Origin: JAYQUR01 sp038133505
GTDB lineage: Bacteria > Pseudomonadota > Alphaproteobacteria > MPNO01 > UBA830
NCBI GenBank assembly: GCA_038133505.1
Contig: JAYPTI010000012.1
Span: 1-38,437, forward strand
Direction: 5' to 3'
Length of the DNA stretch: 38,437 nucleotides
The first letter of the stretch is position 1. Each line of letters opens with the position of its first letter. Of this stretch, positions 8,488 to 16,129 are shown one piece after another. Both the position numbers and the translations under genes were made by a program. Below the pieces are notes generated by a model, which ran no database searches, was not told the origin of the DNA, and worked only from the letters and a program-made list of their open reading frames with translations.

Positions 8488-9347
8488 GCCGCGCGCTGTG
8501 CGGCGGCGGCGAGCACGCGCCTTGCCAGCACGCCCGCGAGATGACGGCGGTAGTCTGCGGAGCCGTGCAGGTCGTTCATCGGGCTGACCGCGGCGCGAAC
8601 CGCCTCCGCCGCCGCGGCGAGAGCGTCCGCGTCGGGCTGCTTTCCCATGAGCAGCTCCTCGGCAGCTGGGATCCGGAGGGGCGTCTCGTCGACGCCGAAC
8701 ATCGCGAGACGCGCTTCCGAGATCGTACCGTCATCGAGTGCGATGACAGCGGCGGCGCCGGCCAGGGCGAAATCGCCGTGACGCTGCGCGACCTCCTCGA
8801 AGCCCCATCCGGCACCGGCAGGCAGCGGCGGGAGATCGACATGGACCAACAACTCGTCGTCCTCCAGCGCCGTCGTCAGCGGCGCGACGAAGAAATCCCG
8901 CGCGGCGATCTCGCGGCGACGGGCCGGCCGGGCAGCGGTCATCTTCGCGTCGAGGAGCACCGACAATGCGGGCCATTCGGCCGCCGGATCCGCGTGCGAC
9001 AGGCTGCCGCCGATCGTGCCGCGATTGCGGATGGCGAGGTGCGCGACATGGCGCATCGCCTCGCGGACGACGGGATAGCGGGTTGCGATTTCATCGGAGA
9101 TTTCGATGTCGCGATGGCGCGTCAACGCGCCGATGCGCAATCCGCCGTCCGGGCCGCCGGAAATGCCGCGGAGTTCGGCAATTCCGTTGATATCGACGAA
9201 AACGGGCGCATCGACGAGCCGGAAATTGAGCATCGGCACCAGGCTTTGCCCGCCCGCGAGCACCTTCGCGCCGTCCGACGCCGCAAGCGCAGCGAGAGCG
9301 TCGTCCACGGTCTGCGCGCGGACATAGTCGAACGGCGCCGGTTTCAT
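8484..9347 (-). CDS. Molybdenum hydroxylase medium (FAD) subunit, CoxM family
   Basis: A 287-residue FAD-binding subunit. The dinucleotide motifs AGGQSLVPML (31-40) and TIGGSLSHADP (111-121) are both present, as in CO dehydrogenase medium chains, nicotine and quinoline hydroxylases and related enzymes. It receives electrons from the 2Fe-2S subunit and passes them to an external acceptor. It lies 3 bases after the dioxygenase gene and overlaps the small-subunit start by 4 bases. Nothing appears broken. Confidence 0.95.
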   Translation of the reverse strand: MKPAPFDYVRAQTVDDALAALAASDGAKVLAGGQSLVPMLNFRLVDAPVFVDINGIAELRGISGGPDGGLRIGALTRHRDIEISDEIATRYPVVREAMRHVAHLAIRNRGTIGGSLSHADPAAEWPALSVLLDAKMTAARPARRREIAARDFFVAPLTTALEDDELLVHVDLPPLPAGAGWGFEEVAQRHGDFALAGAAAVIALDDGTISEARLAMFGVDETPLRIPAAEELLMGKQPDADALAAAAEAVRAAVSPMNDLHGSADYRRHLAGVLARRVLAAAAQRAA

Positions 9348-9350
9348 GAT

Positions 9351-10289
9351 TTAGCCGCGCTGGATGCCCTTGAAGAGCATCGCCTCGCCCATGCCTTCGG
9401 CGAGCGCCCATTCGGCGAAGTTCTCCGGCGTCGACTCGAAATCCTTGGGCTGCCAGTTGTCGTCGACGACGTCCGAATCGAAGTCGTACTCCGCCGCGCC
9501 GCCGCAGGGATTCTTGAAGTACCAGAAATAGCAGGACGAGATCGGGTGACGGCCCGGGCCGATCTGCGTTTCCCAGCCGTGCCGCGTCATGTTGTTGCCG
9601 CCGCCGAACAGCTCGTGGATCGTCCCGAGTTCGAACGCGAGATGGTGGAAGCCCCGCTTGCCGATGCCGGGATCGAGCAGGAACAGGTTGTGGTGATGAT
9701 GCGCCGCGCCGCCGCGGGCGAAATATCCCCGGCCCGGATAGGAGTCCGTGACCTTGAAGCCCAGCCGGTCGACGTAGAATTCCTTTTGCGTCTCGAGCTC
9801 GTCGGTCATGTAGACGATATGCGAAATCTCGAGGGGGGAAGCCTGCTCGTACATGTCTCCGCGCTTGTTGATGCGCGTCGCCCGGCCCGGAACGTTGACG
9901 TCCTGTTCCGGCGCAATGGCCTTCTCGGTCTGCGTAACACGGAACGCGACCCCGAACCCGACAGGGTCCACGGTATGGATCGAGCCGTCGGCGTCCTCGC
10001 GGACGTCGCTGTCGGCGGAGAGGTTGTCGGCGAGCGCCTTCAGATCGGCGTCGGTGCGGACGCCGAAGGTGCATTCGCGGACCGTGGCGTCCACGCTTTC
10101 GCCCACGGCGGGGGGCAGCTCGGGATCGTCCGGGGAACGGATCTCCACGGTGGCGCCGTTCTGGCAGGCGAAGGTCAGATGCCCGTTTCCGGCGTCGATC
10201 TTCTTCAGGCCGAAATCGGTCCAGAAAGTCTCCGCTTTCGCGAGGTCCTTGACCCCGTAGGTTACCTTGTCGATTCCGGTCTGGCTCAT
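9351..10289 (-). CDS. Two-domain VOC-fold extradiol-type dioxygenase
   Basis: A 312-residue vicinal-oxygen-chelate protein with two domains (about 5-120 and 153-300), the layout of type I extradiol ring-cleavage dioxygenases. Probable Fe(II) ligands in the second domain are H157 (EISHIVYM), H216 (FHHLAFE) and E267 (AAEYDFD). An HHHH run at 197-200 lies inside the second domain. It would cleave a dihydroxylated ring next to the hydroxyl groups, fitting its place at the head of the Mo-hydroxylase operon: hydroxylation and ring opening could be consecutive. A metal-dependent isomerase or glyoxalase-like role is the alternative. GGGAGACGACAG precedes the ATG. Confidence 0.87.
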   Translation of the reverse strand: MSQTGIDKVTYGVKDLAKAETFWTDFGLKKIDAGNGHLTFACQNGATVEIRSPDDPELPPAVGESVDATVRECTFGVRTDADLKALADNLSADSDVREDADGSIHTVDPVGFGVAFRVTQTEKAIAPEQDVNVPGRATRINKRGDMYEQASPLEISHIVYMTDELETQKEFYVDRLGFKVTDSYPGRGYFARGGAAHHHHNLFLLDPGIGKRGFHHLAFELGTIHELFGGGNNMTRHGWETQIGPGRHPISSCYFWYFKNPCGGAAEYDFDSDVVDDNWQPKDFESTPENFAEWALAEGMGEAMLFKGIQRG

Positions 10290-10313
10290 CTGTCGTCTCC
10301 CTGAAGCCGGTCT

Positions 10314-10338
10314 GCGGCAAATCTATCCGTTTTGCCGC
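10314..10338. promoter_or_regulatory. Inverted repeat between CobW gene and dioxygenase operon
   Basis: GCGGCAAA and TTTGCCGC form a perfect 8-base inverted repeat around a 9-base loop. It lies 25-49 bases upstream of the dioxygenase start and 29-53 bases after the CobW-type stop on the same strand. No T-run follows on the minus strand, so an operator or mRNA-end hairpin is as likely as a terminator. Confidence 0.4.
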
Positions 10339-10366
10339 GCATTGTTAATCGGCGCAGGAATGAGAT

Positions 10367-11407
10367 TTACCGCGCGAGCCCCGCATAGGCGCTTTCGGTC
10401 ACCCTGTCGAACAGTGCCTCGACCCAGTCCCGTTCGATGCCGCGCACGATCAACACGATGGCGGTGCCGTTCAAGCCGTCGGGCCAGGCGTCGAGACGGG
10501 TGATCGGATGGATGACGTGCTGGACGCCGTGGACGACGGCGGGGCGTGCCGGATCGTCGGTCAATGCGACGAGGCCCTTGAGGCGGAGAAGGTCGTCGCC
10601 GCGCTGGTCGGCCAGCATCTGCAGGAAAGAGGACAGCGCGCCGCGGCCGATCGGTTCGTCGCGCTCGATCGCAAAGGCGACGATGTCGTCGCCGTGCCGG
10701 TTGACGTCGTGCGCATGCCCATGCCGCGCGCCGGCTTCATGGGCGAGCCACGCCGCGACGTCGGCTCCCTTCGCCGCAGGGTCGTACAGACCGCCGGCGA
10801 ACAGCGTCTCCGGCGTCGTCTCTCCCTGCGTACAGAATTCGATATCCGCCGTCGGCCCCAGTCCCTCCAGCCGCGCGGTTAGCGCTTCGACCGCGCTTGC
10901 GTCGTTTGCGATATCGGTCTTGGTCAGCAGGATCGTGTCGGCGACCGCGACCTGTTTCACGGCCTCGGGTTGCGCCGCGAGCGTTGCCGCCGCGTTGACG
11001 GCGTCGACGGCGGTGACGACCCGGGCGAGCCGGTAGTGGGCGAAGACCAGGGGTTCCTGCATCAGCGTGTGAATGATCGGCGCCGGATCGGCGAGGCCCG
11101 TGGTCTCCAGCACCACACGCCGGAAGGGCTGGATCGTCCCCGCCGTCCGCCGCTCCCACAGATCGAGGAGCGTTTCGGTCAGGTCGCCGCGGAGGGTGCA
11201 GCAGACGCAGCCGCAGGAGAGGTCGATGATGTTCTCTTCGGAGGATTCCATCAGCGCGTGGTCGAGCCCTACCTCGCCGAACTCGTTGACGATGACGGCG
11301 GTATCCGCCCACGACGGGTCCCCCAGAAGGCGCGAGAGGATTGTCGTCTTGCCGCTGCCGAGAAAGCCGGTCAGCACCGTGACGGGGATGAGGTCTTCCG
11401 ATGTCAT
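10367..11407 (-). CDS. CobW/COG0523-family GTP-dependent metal chaperone
   Basis: A G3E GTPase of 346 residues. Walker A is GFLGSGKTT (14-22), NEFGEVGLD is at 41-49, the metal-binding CxCC is C67, C69, C70 (CGCVCC), and ETTGLADP follows. A His-rich patch (ARHGHAHDVNRH) in the middle is typical of zinc-handling members. The C-terminal CobW domain is present. The family inserts Zn, Co or Fe into client enzymes. The ATG at 11407 is preferred; an in-frame GTG at 11422 adds only five residues, and neither has an ideal ribosome-binding site. It is divergent from the quinone-oxidoreductase-like gene and lies upstream of a metalloenzyme operon, so one of those enzymes could be its client. Confidence 0.9.
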   Translation of the reverse strand: MTSEDLIPVTVLTGFLGSGKTTILSRLLGDPSWADTAVIVNEFGEVGLDHALMESSEENIIDLSCGCVCCTLRGDLTETLLDLWERRTAGTIQPFRRVVLETTGLADPAPIIHTLMQEPLVFAHYRLARVVTAVDAVNAAATLAAQPEAVKQVAVADTILLTKTDIANDASAVEALTARLEGLGPTADIEFCTQGETTPETLFAGGLYDPAAKGADVAAWLAHEAGARHGHAHDVNRHGDDIVAFAIERDEPIGRGALSSFLQMLADQRGDDLLRLKGLVALTDDPARPAVVHGVQHVIHPITRLDAWPDGLNGTAIVLIVRGIERDWVEALFDRVTESAYAGLAR

Positions 11408-11461
11408 GCCTCTATGTGACACCCGGCGCGCGGCTTGTCATCCCGCCCCTCTCGCGTGATC

Positions 11462-11490
11462 TTTTCGGGATCGCGGCCAGCCGATATACC
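11462..11490 (+). promoter_or_regulatory. Candidate sigma-70-type promoter for the MDR oxidoreductase
   Basis: TTTTCG and TATACC are separated by 17 bases, 30 bases before the ATG at 11520, with GGGAGGAAG as ribosome-binding site. The -35 match is weak, so this is a guess from spacing. Confidence 0.3.
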
Positions 11491-11519
11491 TTGGACGGGA
11501 ACAAGGGAGGAAGAACGCC

Positions 11520-12506
11520 ATGCGCGCCGTCGTCATCAGCGATACCAGCAACCGTACCGTCGCCATCGAGGAGGTGCCGGATCCGGTGCCGGGCGATAAC
11601 GAGATTCTCGTCGACGTGAAGGCGTGCGGCATCAACTTCACCGACCTGCTGTCGCTCGACGGCAAGTACCAGAACAACCCGCCGCCGCCCTTCACCCCCG
11701 GCAAGGACGCGGCCGGGATCGTCTCCGCGGTCGGCGCGAACGTGACAAGCCACAAGATCGGCGACCGGGTCATCGCCCACGTAATCCACGGCGCGATGGC
11801 GGAAAAGACGGTCTGCCCGGAGAAACTCGCCTTTACGCTGCCCGACGGCGTCGAGTTCGACGCGGCGGCGGCGATGGGGCTCGCCTCGCTGACCGCATAT
11901 ATCGCGCTGACGCGGCGCGGCCGGATGACGGCGGGCGACGTCGTGCTGATCAACGGCGCGTCGGGCGGCGTCGGACTGGCGGCGGTCGGGATCGCGAAGG
12001 CGCTCGGCGCCAAGAAGGTGCTGGCAGGTCTCACCACGCCGTCGAAGGGGGGCGCCGTGCTGGCGGCGGGAGCGGACGCGATCATCGACCTGACGGCGGA
12101 CGATCTGAAGGACAATCTCCGTGCACAGGTGGCCAAGGCGGCGGACGGGGCAGGGGTCGACCTTGCGTTCGATCTGGTCGGCGGCGAGGTGTTCGACGCG
12201 ACACTCCGGGCCATCTCGAGCGAGGGGCGCGTCGTCGTCTCCGGCTTTACATCGGGCACGATCCCGTCGGTGCGCACGAACTACCTGCTGCTCAAGAACA
12301 TCGCGGTCGTCGGCTCGACCATCAATTTCTACATCAAGGACGGCTCGCCGCTGATCGGGGAGGCGCAGCAGGCGCTGTTCGAGCTCCTTCTGGCCGGCAA
12401 GATCTCGCCCAATATCATGAACCGGTTCTCGTTCGACGAGTACATGGACGGCATCAAGATGCTCGAGGACCGGAAAATCGTGGGCAAATCCGTGTTGGTC
12501 ATGTGA
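11520..12506 (+). CDS. Zinc-independent MDR oxidoreductase (NADPH:quinone reductase-like)
   Basis: A 328-residue medium-chain dehydrogenase/reductase. The NAD(P)-binding motif GASGGVGLAAVGIAKALGA is at 146-164. The Cys/His set of structural and catalytic zinc in alcohol dehydrogenases is absent, which places it in the quinone oxidoreductase/enoyl reductase branch. It would reduce a quinone or an activated double bond with NADPH. An excellent ribosome-binding site (GGGAGGAAGAACGCC) precedes the ATG. It is divergent from the CobW-type gene and 22 bases upstream of a small exported protein, which may be co-transcribed. Confidence 0.9.
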   Translation: MRAVVISDTSNRTVAIEEVPDPVPGDNEILVDVKACGINFTDLLSLDGKYQNNPPPPFTPGKDAAGIVSAVGANVTSHKIGDRVIAHVIHGAMAEKTVCPEKLAFTLPDGVEFDAAAAMGLASLTAYIALTRRGRMTAGDVVLINGASGGVGLAAVGIAKALGAKKVLAGLTTPSKGGAVLAAGADAIIDLTADDLKDNLRAQVAKAADGAGVDLAFDLVGGEVFDATLRAISSEGRVVVSGFTSGTIPSVRTNYLLLKNIAVVGSTINFYIKDGSPLIGEAQQALFELLLAGKISPNIMNRFSFDEYMDGIKMLEDRKIVGKSVLVM

Positions 12507-12528
12507 TTTCGCGACACAGGAGATCCAG

Positions 12529-12876
12529 ATGGGCATCCGACCCTCCTATTCCGCCGGAATGGCCGCCGTTGCACTGATGCTCTCGGCGGTTCCCGCTGCT
12601 GCCGACGCGATCGACGGCAACTGGTGCAACGGCGCGAAACGCCTCGAAATCGCCGGGCCGACGATCGTTACGCCCGGCGGCAACAGGATACAGGGCGACT
12701 ACGGGCGGCACGATTTCAGCTACATCGTCCCGGGGGGCGAGGAAAACGCCGGAAAGCGCGTCGACATGGATCTCTGGGGGGACGACGACATGCAGCTCTG
12801 GCCCAACGGACGGACGCCCGATCCGAAGGCGGGCGGCGTCCAGAGGTGGAAGCGCTGCGCCGCGCCGACGAGCTGA
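12529..12876 (+). CDS. Small exported protein of unknown function
   Basis: A 115-residue protein with a clear N-terminal signal peptide (residues 1 to about 26, cleavage likely after PAAADA). The mature part has DGNWC near its start, two cysteines that could form a disulfide, and a predicted beta-rich pattern (IQGDYGRHDFSYIVPG, VDMDLWGDDDMQLW). I do not recognise the family; DGNWC openings occur in small periplasmic beta-sandwich proteins of alphaproteobacteria. CAGGAGATCCAG precedes the ATG. It follows the oxidoreductase by 22 bases and converges on the Gly/Cys-tail membrane protein gene. Confidence 0.75.
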   Translation: MGIRPSYSAGMAAVALMLSAVPAAADAIDGNWCNGAKRLEIAGPTIVTPGGNRIQGDYGRHDFSYIVPGGEENAGKRVDMDLWGDDDMQLWPNGRTPDPKAGGVQRWKRCAAPTS

Positions 12877-12896
12877 CTGTCAGGTAACTGACTGTC
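12873..12896. repeat. 9-base direct repeat with interleaved inverted repeats
   Basis: CTGACTGTC occurs at 12873-12881 and 12888-12896; between them GTCAG-GTAA-CTGAC can form a hairpin. The first copy contains the stop of the small exported protein. Its position between convergent genes suggests a weak bidirectional terminator or a remnant duplication. Confidence 0.4.
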
Positions 12897-12912
12897 CTGT
12901 AAAGGAGCGGTT

Positions 12913-13185
12913 CTAGGCTCCGCCGCAGCCGCCGCCGCAACCGGCTCCGCCGTCTCCGCCGCCATCGAAACCGCCATCGCCGCCGTCCCAGCTTTGGCCA
13001 AGGCCGCTATCGCCGCCCGACGGAAAGACGTTGTCGTAGAAGACGAACAGCATCGCGCCCGCAGCGAACAGCCCCGTCCGGTCGTCGAATTTGCGGTAGC
13101 GCAGCCGGTCGGGCGTCGCGCCGAGCCAGCCGAACAGGCCGAGAAAGAGCAGAAACGCGAAGATGAAGGTGAAGATTTCCGCCAT
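12913..13185 (-). CDS. Small membrane protein with Gly/Cys-rich tail
   Basis: A 90-residue protein with two hydrophobic segments (about 4-22 and 40-51) and a C-terminal low-complexity tail of Gly and Asp ending CGGGCGGA. Such Gly-Cys tails occur on membrane proteins of the TIGR04222 type, which are often encoded beside a protein with a WHLH motif, as here. The ATG at 13185 is chosen because GGGAGAAGGGAAATCC precedes it and the hydrophobic segment starts there; a longer frame upstream is antisense-like. It is the second gene of a leftward pair, 26 bases after its partner. Function unknown. Confidence 0.7.
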   Translation of the reverse strand: MAEIFTFIFAFLLFLGLFGWLGATPDRLRYRKFDDRTGLFAAGAMLFVFYDNVFPSGGDSGLGQSWDGGDGGFDGGGDGGAGCGGGCGGA

Positions 13186-13211
13186 GGATTTCCCTTCTCC
13201 CGGTCGGGCCG

Positions 13212-13784
13212 TCAGTCGATCCAGATGACGGCGATCCCGACGATGCCGATCAGCATAAGCACGACGTCCCGGGTCCGCAATTTCGGAACGACCCAGTAGC
13301 GCGTGCGATCGACACGCCGGAAGCGACCGCCGTCGCGGAAGCGGGCGCGGGCCGGGGGCCATATCTGCTCCGGCGGCTCGCCGAACGCCGCACGATAGCG
13401 GTCCAGGGTCTCTTCGTAGGCCGCCCGGAGCGTCTTGCGGTCGTCGTCGGCGCCCGTGGCCGGGCCGTGATGTAGAGGGCGGCCGAGAACCTCGCCGCAT
13501 AGCCGGTTCCAGTAATCCTCGCTGTAGAGGAGGTGCAGGTGCCAGGCCTGATCGACGTCCTCCGACGGGACCGCGAGCGTCTCCGCGCGGGCCGCGAGGT
13601 AGAGAAACCGCCGGTATTCCTCGATGACCGCTCGCGTATATCCCGGCGGCCAGCCGTTTTCGCGCGATAGCCGGGCGGACCAGGGGGATGCCGCATCCGG
13701 GTCGTCGAACGGATAGTCCCTGATGGCCGCCCACAGCGGGTCGTCCGGCGTCGGCGCCGTTTTCGTCTCCTGTCCGTCAACCAT
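13212..13784 (-). CDS. Glycine-rich-domain-protein-like (GRDP/DUF1399-like) protein with C-terminal membrane anchor
   Basis: A 190-residue protein. The segment VDQAWHLHLLYSEDYW (about 77-92) is the hallmark of the GRDP-like/DUF1399 family. A strongly hydrophobic stretch at 174-187 (VVLMLIGIVGIAVIW) forms a C-terminal membrane anchor. The N-terminal 170 residues would then face the cytoplasm. GGAGG lies about 8 bases before the ATG at 13784. It is followed after 26 bases by the Gly/Cys-tail membrane protein, and the pair probably forms one membrane unit. No catalytic role is established for the bacterial members that I know of. Divergent from the NicC-like monooxygenase. Confidence 0.72.
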   Translation of the reverse strand: MVDGQETKTAPTPDDPLWAAIRDYPFDDPDAASPWSARLSRENGWPPGYTRAVIEEYRRFLYLAARAETLAVPSEDVDQAWHLHLLYSEDYWNRLCGEVLGRPLHHGPATGADDDRKTLRAAYEETLDRYRAAFGEPPEQIWPPARARFRDGGRFRRVDRTRYWVVPKLRTRDVVLMLIGIVGIAVIWID

Positions 13785-13892
13785 GCCGCCTGCCTCCGTC
13801 GCGATTACGGCGCGCGGGATTATAGGAAAGCACGGCCGGGCGCGCGAATTCCGGTACTGCGCGCGGCGCATGGCCAGATGCGTCCTGCTGCC

Positions 13893-13922
13893 GTGACACG
13901 GCCTGCCGGTCGCGACTATTCT
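13893..13922 (+). promoter_or_regulatory. Candidate sigma-70-type promoter for the NicC-like monooxygenase
   Basis: GTGACA (5 of 6 to TTGACA) and TATTCT (4 of 6 to TATAAT) are separated by 18 bases and lie 30 bases upstream of the ATG. GGGAG follows as ribosome-binding site. Confidence 0.4.
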
Positions 13923-13952
13923 GACGCCAACAATAGAGCGGGAGTGAATGGA

Positions 13953-15092
13953 ATGCCTGACGGCAAACCGGAAATCGCAATTATCGGCGCGGGCATCGGC
14001 GGGCTCGCGGTGTCCGCATCGCTGCGGAAAGCAGGTTTCGAGACAACGATCTACGAGCAGGCGCCTGCCTTCGCGCGCATCGGCGCGGGCATCCAGATGA
14101 GCCCCAACGCCATGAAGGTGCTGGACGGGATCGGCGTAGGCGCGGAAATCCGCGCCGAGGCCTTCGAGCCGCCCTGCTGGCGGAACCGTGTGTCGGACAC
14201 CGGCGAAATGACGAACGAGCACCCGCTCGGCCCGGACGCCAAGAAGCGCTACGGCGTGCCCTACGTGCTGATGCATCGCGGCGACCTGCATGCGGCGCTG
14301 CATGGCGCGGTTCCTGACGAGACGATCCGCTACAGCCACAAGCTGACCGGGATCGAGCAGGGAGACCGGGGTATCCGGCTGACGTTCGACAACGGGACCA
14401 CGGTCGAGCCGGACGCCGTGATCGCGTCGGACGGCGTGCATTCGGTCGTGCGCGACACGATGCTCGAATCCGCCAAGCCGCAGTTCACCGGCCGGCTCGC
14501 CTATCGGACGACGTTCCCGGCGAGCTTGCTGAAGGGGCACGTTATCGACGACAGCTGCAAATGGTGGGGGCCTGACCGCCACATCGTGATCTATTACGTC
14601 ACCGCGAACCGCGATGAGGTCTATTTCACGACCAGCCAGCCGGAGCCCGACTTCCAGGTCGAATCTTGGTCGGCGACGGGCGATGTGAACGACTTGCGCG
14701 CGGCGTTCGCGGAATTCCACGAGGACGTTCGCGCTGTTCTGGACGCCTGTCCGGCGGTCCACAAGTGGGCGATTTTCGAACGGGATCCGTTGCCGAGATG
14801 GCAGGAAGAGGCGGTGACGCTGATGGGCGACGCCTGTCATCCGATGACGCCCTATATGGCGCAGGGCGCGGCGTCCGCGCTGGAAGACGCCGTCGTGCTG
14901 TCGCGCTGCATCGCGGATTTCGGGGGTGACGACATTCCCGGGGCCTTCCGGCGGTTCGAGGCGGCGCGCAAGGAGCGGACCTCGACGATCCAGGCGACCT
15001 CGCACCGCAACGAGTTCATGCGCCAGGCGACCGATCCCGACTGGGTCTACGGCTACGATGCGTGGAAGACCGAGCTTCCCGCGGCGGGTTGA
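13953..15092 (+). CDS. FAD-dependent monooxygenase resembling 6-hydroxynicotinate 3-monooxygenase (NicC)
   Basis: A 379-residue class A flavin monooxygenase: GAGIGG at 12-17 for FAD, the DG motif around D160-G161, and GDACHPMTPYMAQG at 292-305. The middle (CKWWGPDRHIVIYY, 202-215) and the C-terminus (DPDWVYGYD) match Pseudomonas NicC, which decarboxylates and hydroxylates 6-hydroxynicotinate to 2,5-dihydroxypyridine. H210 and Y214 correspond to NicC H211 and Y215, but NicC H47 is Q48 and NicC H302 is Y301 here (alignment from memory), so the substrate may be a related aromatic acid; a salicylate hydroxylase-like role is the alternative. ATG 13953 is chosen over an upstream frame start because GGGAG precedes it and homology begins there. 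Confidence 0.85.
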   Translation: MPDGKPEIAIIGAGIGGLAVSASLRKAGFETTIYEQAPAFARIGAGIQMSPNAMKVLDGIGVGAEIRAEAFEPPCWRNRVSDTGEMTNEHPLGPDAKKRYGVPYVLMHRGDLHAALHGAVPDETIRYSHKLTGIEQGDRGIRLTFDNGTTVEPDAVIASDGVHSVVRDTMLESAKPQFTGRLAYRTTFPASLLKGHVIDDSCKWWGPDRHIVIYYVTANRDEVYFTTSQPEPDFQVESWSATGDVNDLRAAFAEFHEDVRAVLDACPAVHKWAIFERDPLPRWQEEAVTLMGDACHPMTPYMAQGAASALEDAVVLSRCIADFGGDDIPGAFRRFEAARKERTSTIQATSHRNEFMRQATDPDWVYGYDAWKTELPAAG

Positions 15093-15251
15093 GGATTTAT
15101 ATAAAATTCAACCGGCGTTTATCGAAAATAACTTATAAAACTTTGATATTATTTATTTTTTTCGTAATGTCACCGTGGTATTGTTCGTGTAATCGCCCGC
15201 GAAAGGGCGTGCATGCAGGTATGCATGTAAAAGCGAACAGGAGTGAGTTCC
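15093..15251 (+). promoter_or_regulatory. AT-rich flagellin leader with candidate promoter and hairpins
   Basis: This stretch is far more AT-rich than its surroundings. TTGATA (15143-15148) and TAATGT (15165-15170), 16 bases apart, are a possible promoter; I find no clean sigma-54 or sigma-28 box. Downstream, CGCCC-GCGAAA-GGGCG and TGCAT-GCAGGT-ATGCA can form two small hairpins in the 5' leader, before AGGAG (15239-15243). Flagellin leaders are sites of translational control by FlbT/FlaF in alphaproteobacteria, so such a role is plausible but unproven. Confidence 0.4.
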
Positions 15252-16076
15252 ATGGTGATGAGCATATCGGCCGGTTACGCCTCGATGGTGAGCAACCGGC
15301 ACACGTCTAATACGAACAAGAACCTCGGCCTCGCGATGGCCCGGCTTTCGGCCGGCAAGCGGGTCCTGTCGGCGCGCGACGACGCGGCGTCGCTGGCGAT
15401 CGGTTCGCGGCTTCAGTCCGAGGTCAGCGCGCAGCAGCAGGCCTATCGCAATGCGGCCCAGGCGCAGTCGATGCTGCAGATTGCCGACGGCGGTCTGAGC
15501 AACGTCAACGGCATCCTCCAGCGGATGAAGACGCTGTCGGTCCAGGCGGGTTCGGGCCAGCTTTCGGCCGACGAGCGGTCGGCGCTGAACACCGAGTTCC
15601 AGGCGCTGTCGTCGGAAGTCGGGCGGATTGCCGCGGACACCGAATTCGGCGGCACCAAGCTGCTCGACGGGTCGCAGGCGTCGGTCGACGTCAAGGTCGG
15701 CACCGGCACGAGCGTGTCGGACGAGATCAGTGCGCCGCTCGCGGATTCGACCACGGCGTCGCTGTCGCTCTCGGGCCTCGACATCACGAGCGCGGCCAGC
15801 GCCGATGCGGCGAGCACCGCCATCGACGCGGCGATCGACCGGGTCCAGACGCTGCGGGCGGAGAACGGCGCGAGCCAGAACCGACTGGAATATGCGGCGG
15901 CCAACATTGCGACCTCGATCGAGAACACCGAGGCGGCGCGCAGCAGCCTCATCGATCTCGACGTGGCCGGCGCGGTCGGCGACCTCGCATCGCTCAAGGT
16001 TCAGCTGCAGCAGGGCGTCTATGCCAGCAAGCAGTCCAACAGCGCGAAGCGCAGCCTGTTGAACCTGTTCACCTGA
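15252..16076 (+). CDS. Flagellin
   Basis: A 274-residue filament subunit. The conserved N-terminal D0/D1 region includes RLSAGKRVLSARDDAASLAI, and the C-terminal region ends with the typical helix containing SLKVQLQQGVYASKQSN and LLNLFT. The middle (about 130-190) is short, so the outer D2/D3 domains are nearly absent, as in many alphaproteobacterial flagellins. It is secreted through the flagellar export apparatus and has no Sec signal. ATG 15252 is preferred over GTG 15243 because AGGAG ends at the GTG and sits 8 bases before the ATG. No other flagellar genes are in the window, so it is an isolated flagellin locus. Confidence 0.95.
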   Translation: MVMSISAGYASMVSNRHTSNTNKNLGLAMARLSAGKRVLSARDDAASLAIGSRLQSEVSAQQQAYRNAAQAQSMLQIADGGLSNVNGILQRMKTLSVQAGSGQLSADERSALNTEFQALSSEVGRIAADTEFGGTKLLDGSQASVDVKVGTGTSVSDEISAPLADSTTASLSLSGLDITSAASADAASTAIDAAIDRVQTLRAENGASQNRLEYAAANIATSIENTEAARSSLIDLDVAGAVGDLASLKVQLQQGVYASKQSNSAKRSLLNLFT

Positions 16077-16099
16077 TAAGGGTGCAGCTAACGACGTTT

Positions 16100-16129
16100 C
16101 CGGCCCGTCTCCGTCAGGGGGCGGGCCGG
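16100..16129 (+). terminator. Hairpin after flagellin
   Basis: CCGGCCCG and CGGGCCGG form a perfect 8-base stem around a 14-base loop, 24 bases after the flagellin stop. No T-run follows, so termination would be imperfect; it also lies downstream of the convergent FAD dehydrogenase gene and could serve both. Confidence 0.5.

Noticed and set aside
15093..15251. Sigma-54 promoter before the flagellin
   Set aside because: The only GG near the right place (TGGTATTGTTCGTGTAA) lacks the GC at the proper distance.
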